From: Lewinella sp. IMCC34183
GTDB lineage: Bacteria; Bacteroidota; Bacteroidia; Chitinophagales; Saprospiraceae
Assembly: GCF_003390915.1 (NCBI RefSeq)
Contig: NZ_QMEM01000005.1
Coordinates: forward strand, 62,001 to 126,000
Length of the DNA: 64,000 bases
Reading direction: 5' to 3'
Within the stretch, counting starts at the first letter, position 1; every line of letters starts with the position of its first letter. Below the pieces are notes generated by a model. That model was not told the DNA's origin. It made no database searches and saw only the letters and a program-made list of their open reading frames with translations. The position numbers and the translations under genes are program-made. Shown one piece after another: positions 8,547 through 15,990 of this stretch.

Positions 8547-9728
8547 ATGGCCGCTACATCCCCGCCCGCCACGTCCGGCATCGGCACCACGCAAATCATT
8601 ATCGTGGCAGCGATCCTGGGTATTCTCGGCGTGCTGGGCTACAAGGCGCTCCGGAACACCCCGGGCAGCTTCCTGGCCGGTCCGGCCGAGTACGAGTTGC
8701 AGTACCGGGATGCCGACTTCACCTTCGACATCGATAACGAGACGGCCCTGGCCATCCTGCAGAATCCCCGCAGGTACCGCCGGGAGTTCGACGAGCTGGT
8801 CCACGACATCAATACCGATATCCTGACCCACGTCAGCAATCGCCTCGGCCTCAACGACAGCCTCCAGCGGGCGGTCCTGCAGGAGTACGAGCTCCAGCAT
8901 CCCCAACTCGCCGACCTCTATTTCAACGACTTCATGCGACTGCGCGATACCAGTGCCGCGCTCTACGAAACCTGGTACGACGAAGGCGGGCAAAAGGTCA
9001 CCGAGATCTTCGAGGAAGTGGCCAGCAACTATACCTGCTTTATGGTCAACAAGGTCCTTGCCGCCGTGATCCGTACCCGCAACGGTAATATCCTGGCCCG
9101 GGGAGCCGACGTGCAGGACCCCTGCTCCATTGCCATGGGCGAGGCCCTGCGCCCGCTCGTCTCCCGCATGCGCGAACGCGCGGCCATCGACGACTTCAGC
9201 CGCAGCAAGGGGCTGTTCCAGGAAAAAGTGGAAAACGTGATCGGGGAACTCGCGACCATCGAGGTACGCGATAAGAAGGGCATCAGCAAGAACCTGCAGA
9301 CCACCGTGTGGGGCGTGAACGTCTCGGAAACCGACGTGGAAATTACCGCCCTCTCCATTCTGAAGGTCGGTTTCCGGCTCAACGAATACTTCGACCTGCA
9401 GCTCAACGAACAAAGCAAGACCGTCAACATAACCCTGCCTGAGCCCGAGATCCTCAGCCACGAAGTGCTCCCCAAAGTCGAAAAGCTCGACATCGGCTGG
9501 CTCCGCGAAGTCCAGGGCAGCAACATCGACGAGGGCGTCAACGCGCTGCGGGAACGCTTCCGCGAGGACGCGCTGGAGAGCAACGTCATGGACCGCGCTA
9601 AGACCCAGGCCCAGCAGCTCATGGACACCATGTTCGGTCCCCTGGTCGCCAACATCGGCTCCGACTACAAACTGGTGGTCAGCTTCCGTGGCCCCCCCAT
9701 GCGCACCACCCAGGGAGAACTGGGCTGA
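8547..9728 (+). CDS. DUF4230 domain membrane-anchored protein
   Basis: A 393-residue protein with one N-terminal membrane helix (about residues 15-34, TTQIIIVAAILGILGVLGY) and a large domain on the far side. The C-terminal part (about 215-375) fits DUF4230: VENVIGELATIEVRDKKG, the SILKVGFRLNEYFDLQL strand, NITLPEPEILSHEVLP, and a helix-rich tail with ERFREDALES and DRAKTQAQQLMDTMFG. Function is unknown. The ATG at 8547 was chosen because it precedes the helix by 15 codons; the longer upstream frame overlaps moeA antisense. Divergent from moeA; 113 bp separate the two starts. Confidence 0.8.
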   Translation: MAATSPPATSGIGTTQIIIVAAILGILGVLGYKALRNTPGSFLAGPAEYELQYRDADFTFDIDNETALAILQNPRRYRREFDELVHDINTDILTHVSNRLGLNDSLQRAVLQEYELQHPQLADLYFNDFMRLRDTSAALYETWYDEGGQKVTEIFEEVASNYTCFMVNKVLAAVIRTRNGNILARGADVQDPCSIAMGEALRPLVSRMRERAAIDDFSRSKGLFQEKVENVIGELATIEVRDKKGISKNLQTTVWGVNVSETDVEITALSILKVGFRLNEYFDLQLNEQSKTVNITLPEPEILSHEVLPKVEKLDIGWLREVQGSNIDEGVNALRERFREDALESNVMDRAKTQAQQLMDTMFGPLVANIGSDYKLVVSFRGPPMRTTQGELG

Positions 9729-9751
9729 GCCCGGCCATCGTCCGCCTGCGC

Positions 9752-9782
9752 TTTGGCATCTGCCGCCGGCGCCGTAATTTCG
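9752..9782 (+). promoter_or_regulatory. Promoter of tRNA-Arg
   Basis: TTTG at 9752-9755 is followed after exactly 19 nt by TAATTTCG (9775-9782), one mismatch from the Bacteroidota TAnnTTTG -7 element. The tRNA 5' end is 12 nt downstream, consistent with a short leader removed by RNase P. Confidence 0.6.
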
Positions 9783-9794
9783 CGGTCGACTTAC

Positions 9795-9868
9795 GCTCCG
9801 TTAGCTCAGTTGGATAGAGCAGGAATCTTCTAAATTTCAGGTCAAAGGTTCGAATCCTTTACGGGGCA
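9795..9868 (+). tRNA. tRNA-Arg (anticodon TCT)
   Basis: The sequence folds as a complete cloverleaf: acceptor GCTCCGT pairs with ACGGGGC (one G-T pair), D stem GCTC/GAGC, anticodon stem GGAAT/ATTTC with loop CTTCTAA giving anticodon TCT, variable loop AGGTC, and T stem AAAGG/CCTTT with loop TTCGAAT. The discriminator is A at 9868 and CCA is not encoded, so it must be added after transcription. It reads AGA codons. A block of GTAGTTCT repeats starts 4 bp after its 3' end. Confidence 0.95.
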
Positions 9869-9872
9869 CTTT

Positions 9873-9988
9873 GTAGTTCTGTAGTTCTGTAGTTCTGTAG
9901 TTCTGTAGTTCTGTAGTTCTGTAGTTCTGTAGTTCTGTAGTTCTGTAGTTCTGTAGTTCTGTAGTTCTGTAGTTCTGTAGTTCTGTAG
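9873..9988 (+). repeat. Tandem 8-bp repeat GTAGTTCT, 14 copies
   Basis: Fourteen perfect copies of GTAGTTCT fill 9873-9984, ending with a partial GTAG at 9985-9988. There is no coding potential. The complementary sequence CTACAGAACTAC appears in the 33-bp repeat block about 60 bp downstream, so a transcript through both blocks could fold back on itself. A shorter copy of the same pair of blocks is at 63009-63277. Confidence 0.95.
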
Positions 9989-10045
9989 AATGAATTCGGT
10001 AGCGTGCATGGGGTTTACTCCCCGCTAACCTATACCTCCAAGATT

Positions 10046-10191
10046 ACTACAGAACTACCAGCGAGCGCAGCGAGCGAGACTACAGAACTACCAGCGAGCG
10101 CAGCGAGCGAGACTACAGAACTACCAGCGAGCGCAGCGAGCGAGACTACAGAACTACCAGCGAGCGCAGCGAGCGAGACTACAGAACTACC
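10046..10191 (+). repeat. Tandem 33-bp repeat containing CTACAGAACTAC
   Basis: Four identical 33-bp units begin at 10046, 10079, 10112 and 10145, followed by a 14-bp partial unit ending at 10191, 7 bp from the phhA stop codon. Each unit is ACTACAGAACTACC joined to a GCGAGCGCAGCGAGCGAG-type tail. The first part is the reverse complement of the GTAGTTCT repeats. Units are directly adjacent with no unique spacers, so this is not a CRISPR array. Confidence 0.93.
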
Positions 10192-10197
10192 TCCCCC

Positions 10198-10935
10198 CTA
10201 CCCCCACCGGGTTTCCAATTCATCAGCCGCGGCAAATAGGCTCGCGAAGCTGTCCACGGCGAAGTAGCGCATCTGTACCTTATCGATGACGAAATTTTGC
10301 TTCATCACCTGGTCCAGGTCGAAGGGCAATACCTCGACGTCCGGGTTCTCGAAGACGTGGCGGGTTTCCTGCCGGCTGCTGCAGATACCGGCGCCGTAGA
10401 CTTTGGTTTCTCCTTCCTGCCGCATGACACCGAACTCGATGGTAAACCAGTAGAGGCGCTGTAGCTGCTTGATCTTCTCTTCGTCGGCGGCGTGCTTTAC
10501 GCCAATCTCCCCTAGCTTTTGGGCGAAGTTGGCGTAGTCCGCATTCAGGTAGAGCGGGATATGACCGAAGATGTCGTGAAACATGTCGGGCTCTTCGAGG
10601 TAGTCCAGTTGGTCCTCCCGGCGCAGCCAGGTACTGGAGCAAAAGCGCCGGCGCGCGAGCAGGGCAAAGAATTCATCCACCGGCAAGAAACCCTTCACCA
10701 CCTCGATCGACCAGCCGTGTGCCTCACGCAGCGCCCGGTTGAGGTCGCTGAACCGGGGCGGATGCTCGGCGGAGAGGATGGGGTACAGTTCGTTCAGGCA
10801 GTGCAGGTACTCGGCCGCGGCCACGGGCTTGAGGGCCTTGAGCTGCCGCTGGACGAGCAGGCGCCAGATGCGGTAGTCGGTAGAGGTGTAAGCGTCGTAG
10901 CGCTGAATCTGGGTATCGGAGGGGGCGGTTGTCAT
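10198..10935 (-). CDS. phhA: Phenylalanine 4-hydroxylase
   Basis: A 245-residue monomeric-type bacterial aromatic amino acid hydroxylase that converts phenylalanine to tyrosine with tetrahydropterin and oxygen. The iron-binding facial triad is present: H120 and H125 in EPDMFHDIFGH and E167 in WFTIEFGV. The length matches bacterial PhhA, which lacks the mammalian regulatory domain. It is divergent from the alpha/beta hydrolase and has a small inverted repeat at its likely transcription start. A pterin carbinolamine dehydratase gene is not visible next to it. The fumarylacetoacetase-family gene at 34566 could belong to tyrosine breakdown, but that is speculative. Confidence 0.95.
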   Translation of the reverse strand: MTTAPSDTQIQRYDAYTSTDYRIWRLLVQRQLKALKPVAAAEYLHCLNELYPILSAEHPPRFSDLNRALREAHGWSIEVVKGFLPVDEFFALLARRRFCSSTWLRREDQLDYLEEPDMFHDIFGHIPLYLNADYANFAQKLGEIGVKHAADEEKIKQLQRLYWFTIEFGVMRQEGETKVYGAGICSSRQETRHVFENPDVEVLPFDLDQVMKQNFVIDKVQMRYFAVDSFASLFAAADELETRWG

Positions 10936-10957
10936 GATCGAATAATTTGCTAGGGCA

Positions 10958-10984
10958 ACAGTTGTTTGTGCAACTGTAAATATA
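10958..10984 (-). promoter_or_regulatory. Likely phhA promoter and operator
   Basis: On the minus strand TATATTTA (10977-10984) is one mismatch from the TAnnTTTG -7 element. Directly after it lies a perfect inverted repeat, ACAGTTG (10958-10964) and CAACTGT (10971-10977) with a 6-nt spacer, which would overlap the transcription start. This layout suits a repressor site controlling phhA; the binding protein is unknown. Confidence 0.4.
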
Positions 10985-11117
10985 CCGTATTTGTTGATGC
11001 CGCGCTAGTCCCCACGGCACCTGCGCGCCGCCGCCGCCTAAAACTGCGTGGGCACCGGCAATCCGGGGGCCGGCGGGGCAACCCGAATACCCCGTAAAAC
11101 GTCTACTGGGCACACCA

Positions 11118-12008
11118 ATGTTCCACATGCTGCCGCGCAAAAAAAGGCTCTACTTTCTACTCGCCGCCCTGCTGTTTGCGGGCTACGCGATCTTTCGGTT
11201 GGAGCCCTTCGTGCGAATACAGATGAACGACGAGCAGCTGAGCGCCCGACTCGTGCGCGCCAACCTGGAAGTGGCGGAGATCGGCTACCAGCAGGGCACC
11301 ACCCGCCGCCTGCGCTACCTGCAGATCGGTCAGGATAGTACCCGCCCCCTGCTCGTCTTCATCCACGGGGCCCCCTCCTCCAGTGCCTGGTGGCTGAGCA
11401 TGATGCGCGACAGCTCCCTCCGCCACGATGCCAACCTGCTGGCGATCGACCGCCCCGGCTACGGGGGCAGCGGACTGGGGCGCCCCATGACCTCCGTCCA
11501 GGAACAGGCCGAAAACGTCGCGGCCGTCATCCGCAGCCGACGATTCCCCGGTCAGCGGGTCATCCTCCACGGCAGCAGCTACGGGGGCACCGTGAGCGCC
11601 CGGCTGGCGATGGATTATCCGGACATGGTCGACGGCCTACTGCTGCAGTCGGCCAGCCTGGCGCCTACCCAGGAGTATACCTACTGGATCTCCCGCCCCA
11701 CCACCCACTGGGCGCTCTCCTGGATGCTCCCCAGCGGACTGAATACCGCGAACCACGAAAAGCTGGCCCACGAGGCGGAGTTGCGCGACATGGCCGACGA
11801 ATGGTACCACATCGACGCCCCGACCGTCATCCTGCACGGCACCGACGACTGGCTGATCTACCCCCGCAATGCCTACTACGCCTGCGACAAGCTGGTGAAC
11901 GCGCCGCTGGTCGTGCACCATATGGTCCCCGGCAAGGAGCACGACCTCCTCTACACGGCCCCCGATTTACTGCGGCATTACCTCCACTTTCTCCTGGACA
12001 CGATCTAG
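11118..12008 (+). CDS. Alpha/beta hydrolase, membrane-anchored
   Basis: A 296-residue alpha/beta hydrolase. The N-terminus (KKRLYFLLAALLFAGYAIF, about 8-26) is a single membrane anchor or uncleaved signal. The oxyanion motif HGAPSSSAWW is at about 83-92, the nucleophile elbow G-S-S154-Y-G is at 152-156, the acid is probably in HGTDDWLIYP, and the catalytic histidine in GKEHDLLY. Substrate cannot be predicted. Its stop codon overlaps the rarA stop codon, so the two genes converge without any intergenic space. A start three codons later (ATG at 11127) is equally possible. Confidence 0.82.
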   Translation: MFHMLPRKKRLYFLLAALLFAGYAIFRLEPFVRIQMNDEQLSARLVRANLEVAEIGYQQGTTRRLRYLQIGQDSTRPLLVFIHGAPSSSAWWLSMMRDSSLRHDANLLAIDRPGYGGSGLGRPMTSVQEQAENVAAVIRSRRFPGQRVILHGSSYGGTVSARLAMDYPDMVDGLLLQSASLAPTQEYTYWISRPTTHWALSWMLPSGLNTANHEKLAHEAELRDMADEWYHIDAPTVILHGTDDWLIYPRNAYYACDKLVNAPLVVHHMVPGKEHDLLYTAPDLLRHYLHFLLDTI

Positions 12009-13282
12009 GAGGAATACTTGTCTCCCCACAGTTGCTTCATCCGCTCGGCAAGCTTGACCTCCGTCGGGTTGTTGCCCTGCGGGCGGAAGAAGGCGGTACC
12101 CGAAAGGTCGTCGGGCAGGTACTCCTGGGCGCTGAAGTTGCCGGGATTGTCGTGACTGTAATTGTAGTTCTTGCCGTAGTCGAGCTGCTTCATCAGTTTC
12201 GTGGGCGCGTTGCGCAGGTGCAGCGGAACCGGGAGGTTGCCGGTCTGTCGTACGGCTTGCTGAGCGGCACCGATGGCCTTGTAGCTGCTGTTCGATTTGG
12301 GGCTGGTCGCCAGGTACACCGTGGCCTGGCTCAGGATGATCCTCGCCTCCGGATACCCCACCAGCTGGGCGGCCTGGGCGGCGGTGGTCGCCATCAGCAA
12401 GGCGTTGGGGTTGGCGAGGCCCACGTCCTCGGAAGCGGAGATGACCAGCCGTCGCGCAATGAACTTCAGGTCCTCGCCGCCCTCAATCATGCGGGCCAGC
12501 CAGTAGACGGCGCCGTTGGGGTCGCTGCCGCGGATGCTCTTGATCAGGGCCGAGGCGATATCGTAGTGCTGCTCGCCGGTCTTGTCGTAGCGGGTCAGGT
12601 TTTCCTGTACCCGGCTGGTGATGTAGTCCGTATTCAGGACCACGGGTTCACCGTCGGCCGCCTCGTGGGTGACGAGTTCCAGCACGTTGTAGAGTCGCCG
12701 GCCGTCGCCTCCGCTAAAGCGGATGAGGGTGGCGTAGTCCTCCACGGTGACGTCCATCTTGCTCAGGTACTCGTCGGTGGCCAGGGCCTTGTCGACCATA
12801 CCCTGCAGTTCCTCGCGGCCGAGCGGTTCCAGTATGTACACCTGGACGCGCGACAGCAGGGCGGGAATGACCTCGAAGCTGGGATTTTCGGTGGTCGCCC
12901 CGATCAACGTGACGACGCCGGCCTCGACGGCTCCGAGCAGGCTGTCCTGCTGCGACTTGCTGAAGCGGTGGATCTCGTCGATGAACAGAATGGGCGAGGC
13001 CGACTGAAAAAACTTACCCCGCTTGGCCTTCTCGATGGTTTCGCGGACGTCCTTCACGCCGCTGTTGATGGCCGAGAGCATATAAAAGGGCACCTCCAGC
13101 TGGCTGGCGATGATGCGTGCCAGGGTCGTCTTGCCCACGCCGGGCGGTCCCCACAGGATGAAACTGGGCAGCCGCCCTGTTTCCATGGCCCGGCGGAGTA
13201 CCGCTCCGGGACCTACAAGATGTTGCTGACCCACGTATTCGTCGAGGGAGGTAGGGCGCATACGTTCGGCTAGGGGCTGCAT
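12005..13282 (-). CDS. rarA: Replication-associated recombination protein A (AAA+ ATPase)
   Basis: A 425-residue RarA/MgsA/WRNIP1 family ATPase that acts at stalled replication forks. It starts MQPLAERMRPTSLDEYVGQQ, typical for the family. Walker A is GPPGVGKTT, Walker B is LFIDEIHRF, sensor 1 is GATTENPSF, and the C-terminal part carries the clamp-loader-like AAA lid and tetramerisation domain (YWLARMIEGGED, RRLVISASEDVGLA, YPEARIILSQ). Length is normal. It is followed upstream (to the right) by the 131-bp repeat array. Confidence 0.96.
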   Translation of the reverse strand: MQPLAERMRPTSLDEYVGQQHLVGPGAVLRRAMETGRLPSFILWGPPGVGKTTLARIIASQLEVPFYMLSAINSGVKDVRETIEKAKRGKFFQSASPILFIDEIHRFSKSQQDSLLGAVEAGVVTLIGATTENPSFEVIPALLSRVQVYILEPLGREELQGMVDKALATDEYLSKMDVTVEDYATLIRFSGGDGRRLYNVLELVTHEAADGEPVVLNTDYITSRVQENLTRYDKTGEQHYDIASALIKSIRGSDPNGAVYWLARMIEGGEDLKFIARRLVISASEDVGLANPNALLMATTAAQAAQLVGYPEARIILSQATVYLATSPKSNSSYKAIGAAQQAVRQTGNLPVPLHLRNAPTKLMKQLDYGKNYNYSHDNPGNFSAQEYLPDDLSGTAFFRPQGNNPTEVKLAERMKQLWGDKYSS

Positions 13283-13332
13283 AAGGAATCAGTAGAGGTG
13301 ACGCAGTAGTACGCATTCGGGCCACCCCGGGT

Positions 13333-13824
13333 TGAGGGCCTCCGGCCCGACCACGAGGCGAGCACCCAACACTCCGGACTGAGGGCCTCCGGCCCGATAA
13401 ACAGTGGTGGACGCAATACCCCATCGGGCCGGAGGCCCTCAACCCGCACCCCGACGAAGTCCAGGATGCCCCCGCCCCGCTACACCCGCAAGCACCCAAT
13501 ACCCCCGGGGCTGAGGGCCTCCGGACCGATAAACAGTGGTGGACGCAATAGCCCATCGGGCCGGAGGCCCTCAACCCGCACCCCGACGAAGTCCAGGATG
13601 CCCCCGCCCCCCTGCAACCGCAAGCACCCAATACCCCGGGGCTGAGGGCCTCCGGCCCGATAAACAGTGGTGGACGCAATAGCCCATCGGGCCGGAGGCC
13701 CTCAACCCGCACCCCGACGAAGTCCAGGCTGCCCCCGCCCCGCTACACCCGCAAGCACCCAATACCCCCGGGATGAGCGAGAAACAGTGGTGGACGCAAT
13801 AGCCCATCGGGCCGGAGGCCCTCA
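13333..13824. repeat. 131-bp tandem repeats, each forming a 19-bp hairpin
   Basis: This gap between rarA and the GNAT gene is filled by about three and a half tandem units with a period of 131-132 bp (one of 120 bp). Each unit has a left arm TGAGGGCCTCCGGCCCGAT, a 24-nt loop containing AAACAGTGGTGGACGCAAT, and the exact reverse-complement right arm. Arms are at 13380-13398/13423-13441, 13512-13530/13555-13573 (one mismatch) and 13643-13661/13686-13704. A fourth right arm at 13806-13824 has a degenerate left partner, and an orphan left arm is at 13333-13350. The segments between hairpins are also conserved between units. No credible gene lies in it. Confidence 0.93.
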
Positions 13825-13829
13825 ACCCG

Positions 13830-14282
13830 CTACTTTTTGATCATATGCCGGTGCGGGATTCCGTCCTCGTCGTACACCTCCCCTACCCCGACGAAGCCCA
13901 GGCTTCCGTAGAAATCTTGCAGGTGCGCCTGCGCGCCGATCTTTACCGCCTGTCGGCCGTAAGTGGCGTACAGTACAGTCAGCGACTCCTTCATCAGGGG
14001 TCGGCCCAGCCCCCGCCCCCGGGCCTCCGGCGCCGTGATTACGCGGCCGATACTGGCGTGGTCCGGGTAAGAGACGCCACGGTCCAGGATACGGGTATAG
14101 GCCAGGAGGCGGCCGTTGTCGTCCGTCCCCAGGAGGTGCAGCGCGGCTTGGTCGAGACCGTCGGCGTCCAGGTACCAGCAGGTTTGCTCGACTACGAAGA
14201 CCCGCTGCCGCAGGACCATGATCGCATAGAGCAGGTGGACGTTGAGCTCGTCGAAGGAGTAGTGCTTCCAGGTTACGGACAT
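13830..14282 (-). CDS. GNAT family N-acetyltransferase (ElaA-like)
   Basis: A 150-residue acyl-CoA-dependent N-acetyltransferase. It begins VTWKHYSFDELNVHLLYAIM and has LRQRVFVVEQTC, both typical of the ElaA subgroup, then the acetyl-CoA binding loop ITAPEARGRGLGRPLM and the C-terminal LQDFYGSLGFVGVGEVYDEDGIPHRHM. I chose the ATG at 14282 because it gives the standard ElaA N-terminus. The physiological substrate of ElaA proteins is not established. Its stop codon lies directly at the edge of the 131-bp repeat array. Confidence 0.88.
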   Translation of the reverse strand: MSVTWKHYSFDELNVHLLYAIMVLRQRVFVVEQTCWYLDADGLDQAALHLLGTDDNGRLLAYTRILDRGVSYPDHASIGRVITAPEARGRGLGRPLMKESLTVLYATYGRQAVKIGAQAHLQDFYGSLGFVGVGEVYDEDGIPHRHMIKK

Positions 14283-14330
14283 AGGCCGGATTTGTGGGCA
14301 AGGTCGGAAGGCCCGGCCGAAAGCGTCGGC

Positions 14331-14338
14331 TATCTTTG
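14331..14338 (+). promoter_or_regulatory. -7 promoter element of lpxB
   Basis: TATCTTTG is an exact match to TAnnTTTG, 46 nt before the proposed lpxB start. No clear TTTG is found 19-21 nt upstream, so only the -7 half is supported. Confidence 0.4.
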
Positions 14339-14384
14339 TACTTTTCCCCCGCACCCGCGCTCCGCCGCCCTAAGCACTTTTCCC

Positions 14385-15470
14385 TTGCGCTACTACCTCA
14401 TTGCCGGTGAACCCTCCGGAGACCTCCACGGCTCGCGCCTGGTCAGCGCCCTGCGCGACCGCGACCCCGCCGCTGAGATCCGCGCATGGGGCGGCGACCT
14501 GATGGAGGAAGCCGGGGCTACCGTCGTTAAGCACTACCGGGACCTGGCCTTCATGGGTTTCGTGGAGGTGGTGGCCAACCTGCGGACCATCCTGGGCAAC
14601 TTCAAGGAGTGCCAACGCGATATCGAAGCTTTCCGGCCCGACCGGCTGGTGCTGATCGACTACCCCGGCTTCAACCTGCGCATGGCCAAGTGGGCCCGCA
14701 AGCAGGGCTACGACATCACCTACTACATCAGTCCGCAGATCTGGGCGTGGCACACGAGCCGGGTGAAGCAGGTGCGGGCCAACGTCGACCGTATGCTGGT
14801 CATTCTCCCCTTTGAGGAACAGTTCTACGCCGAGCACGGCGTCACCGCCACCTTCGTGGGCCACCCCCTACTGGACGTGGTCAACGAAGCCGACGACCGC
14901 CCCCGCACCCACGTGGCCCTGCTGCCCGGCTCCCGCCGGCAGGAGATCAGCCGGAGCCTGCCCGTGATGCTAGAAGCCGCGGCCCGCCTGCCCGAGCACG
15001 ACTATGTCATCGCCGCTGCTCCCAGCCAGGACCGCACCGTCTACGAGGAGATTATCCGCAGCGTTCCGGGCCCGCCGCGGCTGGAGCTCGTGACCGGACG
15101 CACCTACGAGGTGCTCGCCGGCGCGCACGCCGCCGCCGTGACGAGCGGTACGGCCACCCTCGAGACCGCCCTCTTCGGCGTGCCCCAGGTGGTCTGCTAC
15201 CGCGGCAACGCGCTCAATTACTGGTTGGCGCGGCGCCTGGTCGCCGACCGGATCAAGTACATCTCCCTCGTCAATCTCGTGATGGACCGGCCGGTGGTCA
15301 CGGAGCTGATCCAGTCCGATTTCAGCGCCAACCGGCTGGCGGCGGAGCTTCAAAAAACAATTGCCGGCCCCGAACGGGACCGGCAATTGCGGGAGCTGGC
15401 CGAACTGCGCCGTGCCCTCGGGGAGGGCGGGGCGGCTTACCGGGCGGCCGAGGCGATCGTTGCGGGTTAG
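14385..15470 (+). CDS. lpxB: Lipid-A-disaccharide synthase
   Basis: A 361-residue GT19 glycosyltransferase that joins UDP-2,3-diacylglucosamine and lipid X to make the lipid A disaccharide at the inner membrane. Diagnostic motifs are YYLIAGEPSGDLHGSRL at the N-terminus, RPDRLVLIDYPGFNLRMAKWAR, YYISPQIWAWHTSRVKQV, FVGHPLLD, LLPGSRRQEI and TSGTATLETALFGVPQVVCYR. No ATG is available at the right place; the TTG at 14385 gives the expected N-terminus and is my chosen start. The last 40 codons contain a strong terminator acting on the opposite strand. Confidence 0.95.
   Translation: MRYYLIAGEPSGDLHGSRLVSALRDRDPAAEIRAWGGDLMEEAGATVVKHYRDLAFMGFVEVVANLRTILGNFKECQRDIEAFRPDRLVLIDYPGFNLRMAKWARKQGYDITYYISPQIWAWHTSRVKQVRANVDRMLVILPFEEQFYAEHGVTATFVGHPLLDVVNEADDRPRTHVALLPGSRRQEISRSLPVMLEAAARLPEHDYVIAAAPSQDRTVYEEIIRSVPGPPRLELVTGRTYEVLAGAHAAAVTSGTATLETALFGVPQVVCYRGNALNYWLARRLVADRIKYISLVNLVMDRPVVTELIQSDFSANRLAAELQKTIAGPERDRQLRELAELRRALGEGGAAYRAAEAIVAG
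15351..15389 (-). terminator. Minus-strand terminator inside the 3' end of lpxB
   Basis: The arms CAATTGCCGG (15358-15367) and CCGGCAATTG (15380-15389) pair perfectly with a further CCC/GGG inside. On the minus strand the hairpin is followed by TTTTTTG. It lies 85-120 bp beyond the stop of the Pmp3-family gene and so can end minus-strand transcription from that gene, while being part of the lpxB coding sequence. Confidence 0.75.
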
Positions 15471-15473
15471 GCC

Positions 15474-15902
15474 TTAGGCATTACCGAAGATCACCAGCAG
15501 GGCGTAGATGAGCCCCGGCAGGTAGAACAACAGGGTAAGCAGCAGGGCGATCCAGAAGCGGCTGGTCAGTTCGCCTTCGTAGAGCAGAACGCCGAGCGGT
15601 GGCAGCAGGATGGTGACGATAACCAGGAGCAGGGTATTGGTGCTGCTGTCTTGGTAGTCGTTCATAGCTTTCTTGACGGCCTTGCGCTGCTGCCGCTTGA
15701 GTTGGCGACGCTCCTTGCCGGACATCTCCTTGAGGGATTCGCGGTATTCCTTGACCGCGGCAAGGGCTTCGGCTTCGGCGGGGGTGGTAGCGGCGGGCTC
15801 ACCGCTGGGGGTGACGGTCGTGGGCACTACAATAGCAGCGTCCAGGTTGCCGAAGGCCAGGCTGACGATGAATAGACAGAGAAGAAAGTAACGTTGGCGC
15901 AT
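15474..15902 (-). CDS. Small membrane protein with Pmp3/YqaE (UPF0057) domain
   Basis: A 142-residue protein. It has an N-terminal signal peptide (RQRYFLLCLFIVSLAFGNLDA), a charged middle with ESLKEMSGKERRQLKRQQRK that is probably cytosolic or periplasmic depending on topology, and a C-terminal two-helix Pmp3-type domain: LLLVIVTILLPPLGVLLYEG and ALLLTLLFYLPGLIYALLVI. Pmp3 domains are linked to membrane potential and stress in yeast; the bacterial role is unclear. The ATG at 15902 gives a proper signal peptide; upstream extension is unlikely. Convergent with lpxB, 3 bp apart. Confidence 0.85.
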   Translation of the reverse strand: MRQRYFLLCLFIVSLAFGNLDAAIVVPTTVTPSGEPAATTPAEAEALAAVKEYRESLKEMSGKERRQLKRQQRKAVKKAMNDYQDSSTNTLLLVIVTILLPPLGVLLYEGELTSRFWIALLLTLLFYLPGLIYALLVIFGNA

Positions 15903-15990
15903 GGGAGAATTTTTGCGTGGTGACGTAAAACACTCTCCCAAACCGGCTTTTTCAGCCAAGGTTTGTTGGTTGCGCGGTGATTTTACGCCT

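Noticed and set aside
10046..10191. CRISPR array
   Set aside because: Units are directly joined and identical over the full 33 bp. There are no unique spacers and no cas genes nearby.
10004..10267. 87-codon frame with TELPASAASET repeats
   Set aside because: The peptide repeat only reflects the 33-bp DNA repeat, which is a multiple of three. The non-repeated ends resemble nothing, and the frame overlaps phhA antisense.
13014..13825. Minus-strand frames covering the 131-bp repeats
   Set aside because: The encoded repeats (GYCVHHCLS, GACGCSGAGASWTSSGCGLRA) follow the DNA repeats and break at unit-length changes of 131, 132 and 120 bp.
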